A program made the position numbers and the translations under genes. From positions 115,429 through 179,428 of the forward strand of contig JAICWP010000011.1 in NCBI GenBank assembly GCA_025934735.1: 64,000 bases of DNA, written 5' to 3'. This DNA is from Terriglobales bacterium (GTDB taxonomy: Bacteria > Acidobacteriota > Terriglobia > Terriglobales > Acidobacteriaceae). A model generated the notes under the pieces. The model did not search any database. It saw nothing but the letters and a program-made list of their open reading frames with translations, and was not told the DNA's origin. Below, one piece after another: positions 17,840 through 26,371 of this stretch. Within the stretch, counting starts at the first letter, position 1, and each line of letters begins with the position of its first letter.

Positions 17840-20121
17840 ACGCGGTGGAGCCAGGGCGGCGCGCATGGGGGCAGAACGCCGGGCTATGTCTGCTGCTGTT
17901 CGCTATGGTGGTGGCGCTTTCCGCTGTCCCCGGTATCCGCGAATCGCAGGCGAAGCTCACCGACAGCTACTTTCGCCTGGCGCCGAAGCCGCGGCAACGC
18001 TCGCCGGTGGTGGTGGTGCTGATTGATGATGAAAGCCTGCAGAAGTTCGGGCGCTGGCCCTGGTCGCGAATTTTGCTGGCGCGACTGACCAACAACTTGT
18101 CGCAGGCGGGGGCGCAGGTGATCGGGCTGGACATTCTGCTTTCCGAACCGCAATCTGCGCAAACGGATGGAGCGCTGGCAGCGGCGTTGCAGGGCAGCGG
18201 GCGGGCGGTAATCGCGGACAAAATTGGGACTTATCCGGACGGGCCGCATTGGGTGGAGCCGCTGCCCGCCTTTGCGCTGGCGGCTGTGGTGGGGCATGGG
18301 CAAGCGGCGCTGGATGGGGACGGCATCTGCCGGCGTTTTCCGGCGCGCGAACTGGCACTGGACGGCTCGCGCTGGGCCTTCGCGGTGGAAGTGGCGCGGC
18401 GGGTGGCTCCGCTGCGCACCAGCGCTTTCCTGGATGCCTACGGGATTCCCAGCAGCGATGAAGGCTCGGTGCTGGTGGCGCGGCCCACCCTGGTGCCCAT
18501 CGCGTTCCGGCGGGACAATTTTGAGACCATTTCCGCCGCTACCGTATTGCAGGGCGGCGAACTCGCAGCCGTGCGTGGCCGGCCAGTGCTGGTCGGTTTC
18601 GGCACCGCCGAACTGGGCGACCGCATTTCCACTCCCCTGACCAGCGTCGCGCCTTCACCGGGCGTGATGGTCCACGCTCAAATCCTGGACAGCATTCTTG
18701 CGGGGCGCAGGCTTCGCCCGGTTTCCCCATGGCTCGCGCTGCTGCTCGTGCTGGTCACCTGCGGATTGGTGGTCTTATTCTTCCGCCGCTGGCGTGGCTG
18801 GCAGGCGGTTGGATGGCTGTTGTTTTTGGCCGGGGCCGTGTATTTCGCCGGGTTGCTGGTGTTCCTGTGGGGCTCACGAGTGCTGCCGGCAGGCCAGTTG
18901 CTGCTGGCGGTCCTACTAGGACCGGTGGCGGTTTATAGCGCGGATTTCGTGCTGGTGGAACGCAGCCTGACCCAGCAACTGGGGGAACTGCGCGGCTGGC
19001 TGGCGTCACGCGCCAAGAGCCCGGGGCGGCGCGACGCCACCGATCTTTCGTGGAAACTGGAACTGCTGCGCCGCTTGCAGGCGGAACTGGGCTCGCTTTA
19101 CGAACTCCACCAAACCCTGCTGGAGACGACGCAGGACCTGGTCGCCATTTTTGATGAGCAGGGCCGGCTGCTGCTGCACAACCAGGCCTTTACCTCCGGC
19201 TTTGAAGCCGTGCAGCCCGGACTGAGGCTGGACGAAGTGCGCGCCCGGCTGGCGCCGAAGGACGATGCGCCACTTTCGGCGAAGGGAACGGGAGTGGAAG
19301 GCGAAGCCTACCTGGATGGTGAGCTCTACCTGGTGCGTATTGTGCCTCTGCCCGCGACCACGCTTTCTCCGGGAGGGGGAACGGTGATGGAACTGGCCAG
19401 TCTCCGCACGCGCGTGGAGCGCGACCGGGCCCGCGCCGAAGCTCTGGGATTCATTACGCATGAGCTGCGCACTCCCCTGGTCTCCATTCAGGGCTTTGCG
19501 GACCTGATGATGCAGTATCCCGGGTCGCCTTCGTGCGCGCAGGCTCCGGAAACCATTTTTCGCGAATCGAAGCGGCTGCTGGCGCTGATCAACAGCTATT
19601 TGGACGTGCTGCGACTGGACGCTGGAGCGCGTCCCATCCGTTCCGACTTAGTCAAGCTGGAGGAAGCGGTGCGGCAAGTGTTCGATATCCTGCAGCCGCT
19701 GGCCGCCGCCGCGCATGCTCGCCTGGTTTTCAAAGACGGGGAATCCCACGCAGTGATGGGAGACGCAACCTTGATTGAGGGTGCGGTGTTAAACCTGGTG
19801 AGCAACGCCATCAAGTACGGCGAACCCGGCGGCGACGTAAGCGTGCACTGCCGGCGCGAAGGCGGTGAAATGGTTTTAGCGGTTCACAATCAGGGGGAAC
19901 CGGTGCCGGCGCAGGAACTGCCCCGGCTCTTCGAACCGTACTACCGGGGTTCGGGCGCGCCCGCCGGCTTGCCCGGTTGGGGATTGGGTTTGGCGTTTGT
20001 GAAGCGCATTGCCGAAAAGCATGGCGGCTCGGTACGGGTGAAAAGCGAGGCTGGCGGGACGGCGTTCGAAATTCGCCTGCCCGCCTCGGCGGAAATAGCC
20101 GTGGAGAGAGGCACAGTATGA
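17836..20121 (+). CDS. CHASE2-domain sensor histidine kinase
   Basis: A 761-residue membrane kinase. An N-terminal helix (about 14-32) leads into an extracytoplasmic CHASE2 domain (about 35-285, with VVVLIDDESLQKFGRWPWSR and IGLDILLSEP), then three transmembrane helices (about 295-375). A PAS-like region follows (about 430-515), then HisKA with His542 in FITHELRTPLVSIQGF, and an ATPase domain with NLVSNAIKYGEPG and GWGLGLAFVKRIAEKHGG. It overlaps the response regulator gene by 4 nt and is the likely partner. The signal is unknown; CHASE2 domains typically sense periplasmic cues. Confidence 0.94.
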   Translation: MNAVEPGRRAWGQNAGLCLLLFAMVVALSAVPGIRESQAKLTDSYFRLAPKPRQRSPVVVVLIDDESLQKFGRWPWSRILLARLTNNLSQAGAQVIGLDILLSEPQSAQTDGALAAALQGSGRAVIADKIGTYPDGPHWVEPLPAFALAAVVGHGQAALDGDGICRRFPARELALDGSRWAFAVEVARRVAPLRTSAFLDAYGIPSSDEGSVLVARPTLVPIAFRRDNFETISAATVLQGGELAAVRGRPVLVGFGTAELGDRISTPLTSVAPSPGVMVHAQILDSILAGRRLRPVSPWLALLLVLVTCGLVVLFFRRWRGWQAVGWLLFLAGAVYFAGLLVFLWGSRVLPAGQLLLAVLLGPVAVYSADFVLVERSLTQQLGELRGWLASRAKSPGRRDATDLSWKLELLRRLQAELGSLYELHQTLLETTQDLVAIFDEQGRLLLHNQAFTSGFEAVQPGLRLDEVRARLAPKDDAPLSAKGTGVEGEAYLDGELYLVRIVPLPATTLSPGGGTVMELASLRTRVERDRARAEALGFITHELRTPLVSIQGFADLMMQYPGSPSCAQAPETIFRESKRLLALINSYLDVLRLDAGARPIRSDLVKLEEAVRQVFDILQPLAAAAHARLVFKDGESHAVMGDATLIEGAVLNLVSNAIKYGEPGGDVSVHCRREGGEMVLAVHNQGEPVPAQELPRLFEPYYRGSGAPAGLPGWGLGLAFVKRIAEKHGGSVRVKSEAGGTAFEIRLPASAEIAVERGTV

Positions 20122-20837
20122 AAACCATGGGCGTAGTGGCGCTGCTGCTGGCTCTGGTTCTTCCTTTAGCGGCAATACAAAAATCGGAACCGCCGCCGAT
20201 CACAGTACCCTCCGGTTCGGCGCTGGTGGCTGAGGTGAAGGGCAAGGTTTCTGTGACTCCTCCCCAGGGTGCGGCGGCCATGGCGGAGAGTGGAATGGTG
20301 CTGCCGGCGGAAACCGTCATTGATACGGGCAAGGGCAGCGTGATCCTGCTCCTGTCGGATGGTTCGCAAGTCCTGGTGAAAGCCAAAACGCGCGTGGTGA
20401 TCAAATCGCCTGAGACCGGCCAGGGCCACTTCCTGCAGATGTTGATCGGCGAAATCATGGCCAAAGTAAAAAAGCGGCTGGGGGAGAGCCCTCCTTTCCG
20501 GATGGGCACGCCCAGCGCGGTCATTACGGTGCGCGGCACACGGTTTTCCGTGCAGGTGGATAAGAAGGGCAAGACCCTCGTAGAGGTGTTCGAGGGCATC
20601 GTGGAAGTGGAAGGCTTGGGCGAGAAGCCGAAGGCGGTGTTAATCGAGCCTGGATACCAGACACAGGTTCAACCCGGCCGCCAGCCGCAGGTACCACAGC
20701 AAATTAATCAATTGGGCATGATGAACCGTGGACTTGGACAACAAGGGCCAAACATGGGGCAGCCCGGCGCGGGGCAGCGCCCGGGTACTGGGCAGCAATC
20801 CGGCCAGGACAACAAGCCGGAAGGTCCGGATGATTAA
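20118..20837 (+). CDS. Secreted FecR-domain protein
   Basis: A 239-residue protein whose ATG overlaps the kinase stop (ATGA at 20118). It has a signal peptide (MKTMGVVALLLALVLPLAA), a FecR-like core (GSALVAEVKGKVSVTPPQ, then VIDTGKGSVILLLSDGSQV, RVVIKSPE and PSAVITVRGTRFSVQVD) and a Gln/Pro/Gly-rich low-complexity tail. Stand-alone FecR domains in acidobacteria are exported rather than anti-sigma anchors. Coupling to a sensor kinase suggests that it modulates the kinase's periplasmic domain, which is an inference. Confidence 0.85.
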   Translation: MKTMGVVALLLALVLPLAAIQKSEPPPITVPSGSALVAEVKGKVSVTPPQGAAAMAESGMVLPAETVIDTGKGSVILLLSDGSQVLVKAKTRVVIKSPETGQGHFLQMLIGEIMAKVKKRLGESPPFRMGTPSAVITVRGTRFSVQVDKKGKTLVEVFEGIVEVEGLGEKPKAVLIEPGYQTQVQPGRQPQVPQQINQLGMMNRGLGQQGPNMGQPGAGQRPGTGQQSGQDNKPEGPDD

Positions 20838-21244
20838 TATCCGTTCTCGGCGATTATCCTTCGGCTCTTTGATCCGCCCAGGGCAATCGAAAGCATGGGG
20901 TAGTTTGGGCCCCAACGTGGGTCCAAAGGACACAGTTAGTGGAGTGAGTTGGCGAAACATGCAGCGGTGTATCGGCTACTGCTGATTTCACCGTCCTCGG
21001 TGTTGCAGAATTCAACATCTTTCGCCCGCTGCTGTATGTGGCTGAAAGAATTGTGTCACAAAATGTATCGTATGTCCCAGTCAAGAATTTGGCAGATGGT
21101 GCTCCTGTCCGCGTGAACAGAGCAGCAGTACGCCTTTGGTAATTTCCAGAGCTTTCCACCCAGCAGCTATTCTCGGTGGCCAACCGATTGCAATATCTGT
21201 CAGTAGCCGCTTTCGTGTGACATCAACAAAACAAGTGAGATGCC
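20838..21244. other. Intergenic region with candidate sigma-54 promoter and possible gene remnant
   Basis: The region ends in a near-consensus sigma-54 promoter (21177-21191). A plus-strand frame from 20948 to 21142 reads as a plausible hydrophobic protein (TVLGVAEFNIFRPLLYVAER) but has no start codon and may be a remnant. An inverted repeat TTGTG-T-CACAA sits at 21051-21061, a distance suitable for an enhancer site. Confidence 0.5.
21177..21191 (+). promoter_or_regulatory. Candidate sigma-54 (-24/-12) promoter
   Basis: TGGC-CAACCGA-TTGC has the invariant GG and GC spaced by exactly 10 nt and matches the TGGCAC-N5-TTGC consensus at TGGC and TTGC. It lies 53 nt before the start codon of the 22-haem cytochrome gene and about 1 kb after the linked sigma-54 regulator and kinase genes. 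An inverted repeat at 21051-21061 is a possible activator-binding site. Confidence 0.65.
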
Positions 21245-22978
21245 TTGGGCTCGCAACTGCTGGTAAACCTGGTCGTCTGGTTCCTGCTGAGTGCTCCGGG
21301 AGGACTGCCGGCGCAGGCGCCTAGCCATGCCGCGCAAGCAGCCAGCCAGGGCGAGACCACTACGCGCAACCCGCACGGTAATCTGAATCTGCCGTGCCAG
21401 AACTGTCACAGCTTCACAGCCTGGAAGCCGATCCGCAATGTCCCGGAGTTTGATCACAACAACACCAAGTTTCCCTTGCGCGGGATGCATGAAGGGGTAG
21501 CCTGCCGGCAGTGCCATACCGACCTGGTGTTCAGGAACGCGAGCACGAAGTGCGCGGACTGCCACGCGGATATCCACCGGCGCCAGTTCGGCGCTAGTTG
21601 CGAAAATTGCCACACCGTAAAAGGCTGGCGGGTCGGCGTGCAGTCCATGCAGCAGCACTTCAACCGCTTTCCGCTGGTGGGAGCGCATGCCCTGCTGCAA
21701 TGCGACAGCTGCCACAAGAATGCGGCGGTGGGCCAGTTCCAGGGACTCTCCACGGATTGCATCAGTTGCCATTCGGCCCAGTTCCAGCAGGCCACCAATC
21801 CCAACCATGCCGCCTCCGGTTTCCCTGCCACCTGCCAGGCGTGCCACAGCATGGACACGTGGTTCGGAGCCAAGTTTGATCACCTGCGCTTCACCGGCTT
21901 TGCCCTGACCGGCATGCACGCCAACCTGCAGTGCACGTCCTGCCACGCCGGCGGCAATTTCAAGGGAACTCCGGCTGGTTGCGTGGGCTGCCATGCCAAG
22001 GATTTCGCCACTGCTAATAATCCCGATCACATCAAGGCGGGTTTTCCCACCAGTTGCGCCACCTGCCACAACACCAGTTCATGGATGAACGTGAATTTCA
22101 ACCATGCCATGACAGGATGGCTGTTGAGCGGGGCGCACGCGAAAGTGGCGTGCTCGCAATGCCATATCAACGGCCGCTACACGGCGATGCCGACCACCTG
22201 CTCTTCCTGCCACATGGCGGATTTTCAGAAAACTAACAATCCGAATCACGTGGCCGGCGGATTCCCCACGGACTGCTCCATTTGCCACAGCACCATCTCC
22301 TGGGCGAATGCGAAGTTCAACCACGCGCTGAGCGGTTTCCCCCTCACCGGCGCGCATGCCACACTGCAATGCCAGACCTGCCACGTCGGCGGGAAGTTCA
22401 CCAACCTCAGCCCGTTGTGCGTTTCGTGCCACCTGAAGGATTTCCAGAACACCAACAATCCCAATCACACGGCCGCCGGCTTCCCGCAGCAATGCCAGGT
22501 GTGCCATACCACCACGGCGTGGATGCCGGCCAGCTTTAACCACAACCTGACCAGCTTCCCCCTGACCGGCGCGCACACCACCGTGCCCTGCGCCAGTTGC
22601 CACATTAATAATCAGTTCGTAGGAACGCCGACAGCCTGCTATTCCTGCCACCAAAAGGATTACCAGGGCACCACCGATCCCAACCACGTGGCAGCAGCCT
22701 TCCCCACCAACTGCACGCTGTGCCACAACACAACTTCGTGGGCGGGGGCCACTTTCAATCACACCTGGTTCCCGATTTACTCCGGCACGCACGCCGGAGT
22801 GTGGACGACCTGCGCCACCTGCCATATCAATCCGTCGAATTACGCGGCTTTCTCCTGTATCAACTGCCATACGCACAGCCAGTCGAATACGGACCCCAAC
22901 CACTCTGGCCTCCCCAACTACATTTACAACGCCACCAGTTGTTATTCGTGCCATCCCACAGGCCAGGGTGGCAACTGA
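21245..22978 (+). CDS. Secreted multihaem c-type cytochrome, 22 CXXCH motifs
   Basis: 577 residues with 22 CXXCH motifs by my count. The start is TTG 21245; an in-frame TGA at 21236 excludes anything further upstream. The N-terminus (QLLVNLVVWFLLSAPGGLPA) is a signal peptide. Five tandem units of about 71-74 residues follow, each starting N/DPNH and ending FNH...FPLTGAH...CxxCH, with three haems per unit. Asn, Thr and Ser are more frequent than in the 23-haem cytochrome. It is the first gene of an apparent five-gene operon and overlaps the next gene's reading frame. Role: periplasmic or surface electron transfer. Confidence 0.93.
   Translation: MGSQLLVNLVVWFLLSAPGGLPAQAPSHAAQAASQGETTTRNPHGNLNLPCQNCHSFTAWKPIRNVPEFDHNNTKFPLRGMHEGVACRQCHTDLVFRNASTKCADCHADIHRRQFGASCENCHTVKGWRVGVQSMQQHFNRFPLVGAHALLQCDSCHKNAAVGQFQGLSTDCISCHSAQFQQATNPNHAASGFPATCQACHSMDTWFGAKFDHLRFTGFALTGMHANLQCTSCHAGGNFKGTPAGCVGCHAKDFATANNPDHIKAGFPTSCATCHNTSSWMNVNFNHAMTGWLLSGAHAKVACSQCHINGRYTAMPTTCSSCHMADFQKTNNPNHVAGGFPTDCSICHSTISWANAKFNHALSGFPLTGAHATLQCQTCHVGGKFTNLSPLCVSCHLKDFQNTNNPNHTAAGFPQQCQVCHTTTAWMPASFNHNLTSFPLTGAHTTVPCASCHINNQFVGTPTACYSCHQKDYQGTTDPNHVAAAFPTNCTLCHNTTSWAGATFNHTWFPIYSGTHAGVWTTCATCHINPSNYAAFSCINCHTHSQSNTDPNHSGLPNYIYNATSCYSCHPTGQGGN
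21790..22760 (+). repeat. Five tandem coding repeats inside the 22-haem cytochrome
   Basis: Units begin near 21799, 22018, 22231, 22450 and 22672, at the codons for N/D-P-N/D-H, with a period of about 213-222 nt. Each encodes GFPxxCxxCH, a W/FNH segment and two further CxxCH motifs. Confidence 0.75.
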
Positions 22979-23012
22979 CGTGCGACTCACGGAAGGCAGA
23001 TGCGGAAGGAAA

Positions 23013-25523
23013 ATGGGTCAGGGTTTTCGCGGCGTTGCAACCAGAAGCGATTGCGGAAAGCGGGGCGGCAGAGTGCGGCTGCGAATAGACAAATGCTGCC
23101 AGTTTTTGCTGGTGCTGACGTTTTTGGCGGGTGCGTGGGCACAAGCTGCCGATTCGCCGGCGATCATCGAGCGGGTGGCGGTGGAGCGCCAGGGGCCTAG
23201 GGTCGAGGTAAAGATTGTGCTCAGCCGTGCGGTCACTCCGGTAATGAGCACCGCAATGGCACCCGAGCGCGTGCTGCTGGATCTTCCCAATACCCGTTCG
23301 AGCCCGCACCAGCGGCACATTACCGTGGGGGAGGACGGGGTGGAGGCGGTGCGTTACGGGCTGAACGAATCCAAGCCCCCGGTCACACGCCTGGTGGTGG
23401 TTCTTGAGCGGGCAGGGAAGTATGAACTGGCAACCGCCGGCAATGAGATTGTCTTGACCATTATGCCTAGACTTAGCGCGGCTGCCAGCGCCTCCAACAC
23501 CCCGGTTCGGACCCGGCGGCGCTTCGTTCCGCCGGCAGCGGCCAATGCTCCGTGGATCAGCCTGTCTGGAAAGCAGAGCAGCACGGCATCAGCGGGAACC
23601 CCCGCAAGCACGGCTTTGCCGGCGCCGCCAATATCCCGTGGATCTGCGTCGCCACCTGCGGTTTCGCCGTCGCCCGCACTCGGCCAGGCGCCGCTGCGGC
23701 AGCCGGTGGTGCAAGCGCAGGCGCCGACATCAGCCCCGCAGCCGGCAGCACCGCAGCGGCCGCAAGCCGCGGTGACCGAAGCGACGCCCCCGCTTGCCGT
23801 CGGAAGCGAACCTCAGCTCTCTGCCCGGCCCTCCGCTGTGCCCGCGGACACGGCCAGCGACGAGGCGGCGGCCGCCAATCCTGACATACGCACCGTGTTC
23901 CGCGTGAAGTACGTAGCCGATGGCGCCGTCTATTTGGATGGCGGCCGGGCTGACGGTTTGGCCGAAGGCGTGGCGTTGGTCATAAAGGATGCACCCTCAG
24001 CACAACCGCCGAGCCAGAGCAGTTCGGCACCGGCGCCCATGCCCGTGATCGCGGCTCACTTGAAGGTCAGTTCGGTGGCACAAAATTCGGCGGTATGCGA
24101 AATCGGGTCCTCCACCCGGCAGGTTAAGCCGGGCGACCTGGCTTATTTGACTTCCGGCGATGCCGAGGCCCTGGTGCAACAACGGGCGTTGAGCAGCACG
24201 CGCATTTACCCGCAGGTGATTACCTTCTCCGAAGGCGACCCTATGGATGAAGAGGTGCGCGATGAGGTGCCGCGGCCGCCGCTGCCGGAAATCAACCGCA
24301 CCCGGGTGCTGATCGGCTTCGACTACGGCGGGATCAGCAGCCGCGGCTCGTCAGCGATGAGCAGTTCGCAACTCGGAATGGTGATGCGCACCGATATGAC
24401 GCGCATAGGCGGCAGCTACTGGAACCTGCGCGGGTACTGGCGTGGGGAACTGAACTCGGCCTCCTCCTCCAGCCAGCCCACAATGCAGGATCTGCTCAAC
24501 CGCACCTACACCATCGGGCTGACCTACGAAAATCCACAGTCGCACTGGGTGGCGGGTGTGGGCCGCCTCTACCTGCCGTGGGCCACCAGCCTGGATGTGA
24601 TTGACGGCGGCTATGGCGGGCGGCGTTTCGGGAAGCACGTGACGGCGGGGGTATTCGCGGGCACTTCGCCAGATCCGACGTCATGGTCGTATAACCCCGA
24701 CCGACGCGTCGCCGGGAACTTTGTGAACTTCGAAGGCGGCAGCTACGACGGGGTGCATTACACCACTACCATGGGGATGGGCGTGAGCACGCTCGTGTGG
24801 CAACTTGACCGGCCGTTCATCTTTCTGGAGAACGGAGTTTCCTACAAAAGATTTATTTCGGTTTACCAGGCCTTGCAGGCGGACAAGCCTCGCGGAACAC
24901 CGGCAACGCCCAGTCCGGGAGCGGGGATCAGCCGCAGTTACGTTACGGTACGGGTGCAGCCTTTTTCCCGCTTGTCATTGGATTTCAACCACAACTATTT
25001 TCGCGACGTGCCCACCTACAACCTGAGCCTGGTGGGTACCGGCCTGCTGGATACCGTGCTGTTCCAGGGCTTTAGCGCCGGAGCACGTGTGGAAACGGTG
25101 AAGAAAATCTATCTCTATACCGAGCAGGGCCGCAGTTCGCGTTCGGGAGATGCCCGCAATTCCTGGAACCGCATGTACGGCATCACCTTTGGCCGGCTGT
25201 GGAAAACGGGCATGACGGCCGACCTGCATTACGCCACGTTCGACAGCGCTTTTGCCCGCGGCACCTACCGCGCGTTTTCGCTATCGCGCAGCTTCGGCGA
25301 GAGATTTCAGGGAGAGGTGCAGGTGGGCAAACAGGCGTTCGTCTCGCCGCTCACCAGCGACAACGGCTCGAAGTTCCTAAACACGCGCCTGGAAACCCAG
25401 TTCGGCACCCACTATTTTCTGGCGGGCGGTTATAACCTGCAGCGCGGGCTGGCGCAAAACTACGACCAGTGGTACTTCACTCTGGGCTACCGCTTCGATA
25501 GCCGAGCCAGGGGAGCGAAGTGA
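23013..25523 (+). CDS. AMIN-domain protein with C-terminal outer-membrane beta-barrel
   Basis: About 836 residues. After a signal peptide (FLLVLTFLAGAWAQAAD) comes an AMIN-like domain (VAVERQGPRVEVKIVLSRAV, LLDLPNTRSS), a long Pro/Ala/Ser linker, a short beta domain, and a C-terminal region of about 400 residues with alternating aromatic beta strands ending in TLGYRFDSRA, consistent with an outer-membrane barrel. AMIN domains usually bind peptidoglycan. ATG 23013 follows GGAAGGA; GTG 23073 would give a shorter signal peptide and is the alternative, and the frame is open from GTG 22968. Placed after a multihaem cytochrome, it is a candidate porin for a porin-cytochrome conduit; that role is inferred. 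Confidence 0.82.
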   Translation: MGQGFRGVATRSDCGKRGGRVRLRIDKCCQFLLVLTFLAGAWAQAADSPAIIERVAVERQGPRVEVKIVLSRAVTPVMSTAMAPERVLLDLPNTRSSPHQRHITVGEDGVEAVRYGLNESKPPVTRLVVVLERAGKYELATAGNEIVLTIMPRLSAAASASNTPVRTRRRFVPPAAANAPWISLSGKQSSTASAGTPASTALPAPPISRGSASPPAVSPSPALGQAPLRQPVVQAQAPTSAPQPAAPQRPQAAVTEATPPLAVGSEPQLSARPSAVPADTASDEAAAANPDIRTVFRVKYVADGAVYLDGGRADGLAEGVALVIKDAPSAQPPSQSSSAPAPMPVIAAHLKVSSVAQNSAVCEIGSSTRQVKPGDLAYLTSGDAEALVQQRALSSTRIYPQVITFSEGDPMDEEVRDEVPRPPLPEINRTRVLIGFDYGGISSRGSSAMSSSQLGMVMRTDMTRIGGSYWNLRGYWRGELNSASSSSQPTMQDLLNRTYTIGLTYENPQSHWVAGVGRLYLPWATSLDVIDGGYGGRRFGKHVTAGVFAGTSPDPTSWSYNPDRRVAGNFVNFEGGSYDGVHYTTTMGMGVSTLVWQLDRPFIFLENGVSYKRFISVYQALQADKPRGTPATPSPGAGISRSYVTVRVQPFSRLSLDFNHNYFRDVPTYNLSLVGTGLLDTVLFQGFSAGARVETVKKIYLYTEQGRSSRSGDARNSWNRMYGITFGRLWKTGMTADLHYATFDSAFARGTYRAFSLSRSFGERFQGEVQVGKQAFVSPLTSDNGSKFLNTRLETQFGTHYFLAGGYNLQRGLAQNYDQWYFTLGYRFDSRARGAK

Positions 25524-26371
25524 TGGCCAGAACACAATTTGCGCCGAGGCTAGGCCGTCGGCTGCGCGTGCCCATTGCGGCATTGGCCCTGAGCTGCGCC
25601 TCCTTTGCACAACAACCGACACAGGCACAGCCGTTTGGCCAGGCGGCGCTGCAGCAGCAGGCGCTTAAGGTTCTGCTGGAGCGCGCCGGAGAACACAGTG
25701 CGCGGTTCCTGGAACAATTTTTGGAGGTGAAATGCACGGAGCTGGTCACCCAGGAAAAACTGGATGCCAAGGGCAAGGTCCAAGCCAGGCAGGAGAGCGC
25801 GTTCGACTATCTCGCTATCCTGGCCAGCGCCGGCGGCAACCTGAGCCTGAGCGAGTCGCGGCTGCCCGTCAAGCAAGGCAAGAAGGTTGACAAGAGCGTG
25901 TCCCTGCTGGTCAGCAACGGATTCGCCACGCTGTTTCTGGTGTTCCACCCTTACTACCAGGGCAGCTTCCAATTCACAGCACTGGACGAAGATACGATCG
26001 CGGGGCGGCAGTTGGCTGGCGTGGGCTTCCGGCATATTCCCGGGACGCGCTCGCCCATGGCCATGGTGCTGCGCGGGCGCGAGTACCCGCTGGACCTGGC
26101 GGGCACGGCCTGGATTGACCCTGCAACCGGCGCGATCGCCAAAATCAGCGGCGGCCTGGAAAGTGGGCTCCCCGATCTTGGACTGCAGCAGCTGCAGACC
26201 GAGGTGCAGTTCGCTCCCGTACCCTTCCGCAATGCTTCAGAGACCTCCTGGTTCCCAGTGGTAGCGACCATTGACGTGGAAACGCCCAAGCAGCACTGGC
26301 GAAATGTGCACCGCTTCACCGACTACAAGCGTTTCTCCGTCAGCACCGAGGAGGCGGTTTCGAACCAATGA
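25523..26371 (+). CDS. Hypothetical secreted protein of the cytochrome operon
   Basis: 282 residues; the ATG overlaps the preceding stop by one base (TGATG). The N-terminus is a signal peptide (RRLRVPIAALALSCASFAQQ). The mature part alternates beta-rich segments (SAFDYLAILASAGGNLSLSE, FATLFLVFHPYYQGSFQF) and has no Cys-based cofactor motif. I do not recognise the family. Tight coupling on both sides (the next start overlaps by 4 nt) suggests a role in the same export or electron-transfer assembly. Confidence 0.8.
   Translation: MARTQFAPRLGRRLRVPIAALALSCASFAQQPTQAQPFGQAALQQQALKVLLERAGEHSARFLEQFLEVKCTELVTQEKLDAKGKVQARQESAFDYLAILASAGGNLSLSESRLPVKQGKKVDKSVSLLVSNGFATLFLVFHPYYQGSFQFTALDEDTIAGRQLAGVGFRHIPGTRSPMAMVLRGREYPLDLAGTAWIDPATGAIAKISGGLESGLPDLGLQQLQTEVQFAPVPFRNASETSWFPVVATIDVETPKQHWRNVHRFTDYKRFSVSTEEAVSNQ

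Noticed and set aside
20854..21183. Minus-strand frame in the spacer before the 22-haem cytochrome
   Set aside because: Composition is unlike a protein and it covers the candidate sigma-54 promoter; the plus-strand remnant is more protein-like.
21245..22760. Tandem repeats as a CRISPR array
   Set aside because: The repeats are coding, about 215 nt long and divergent; no short identical repeats with unique spacers occur anywhere in the window.
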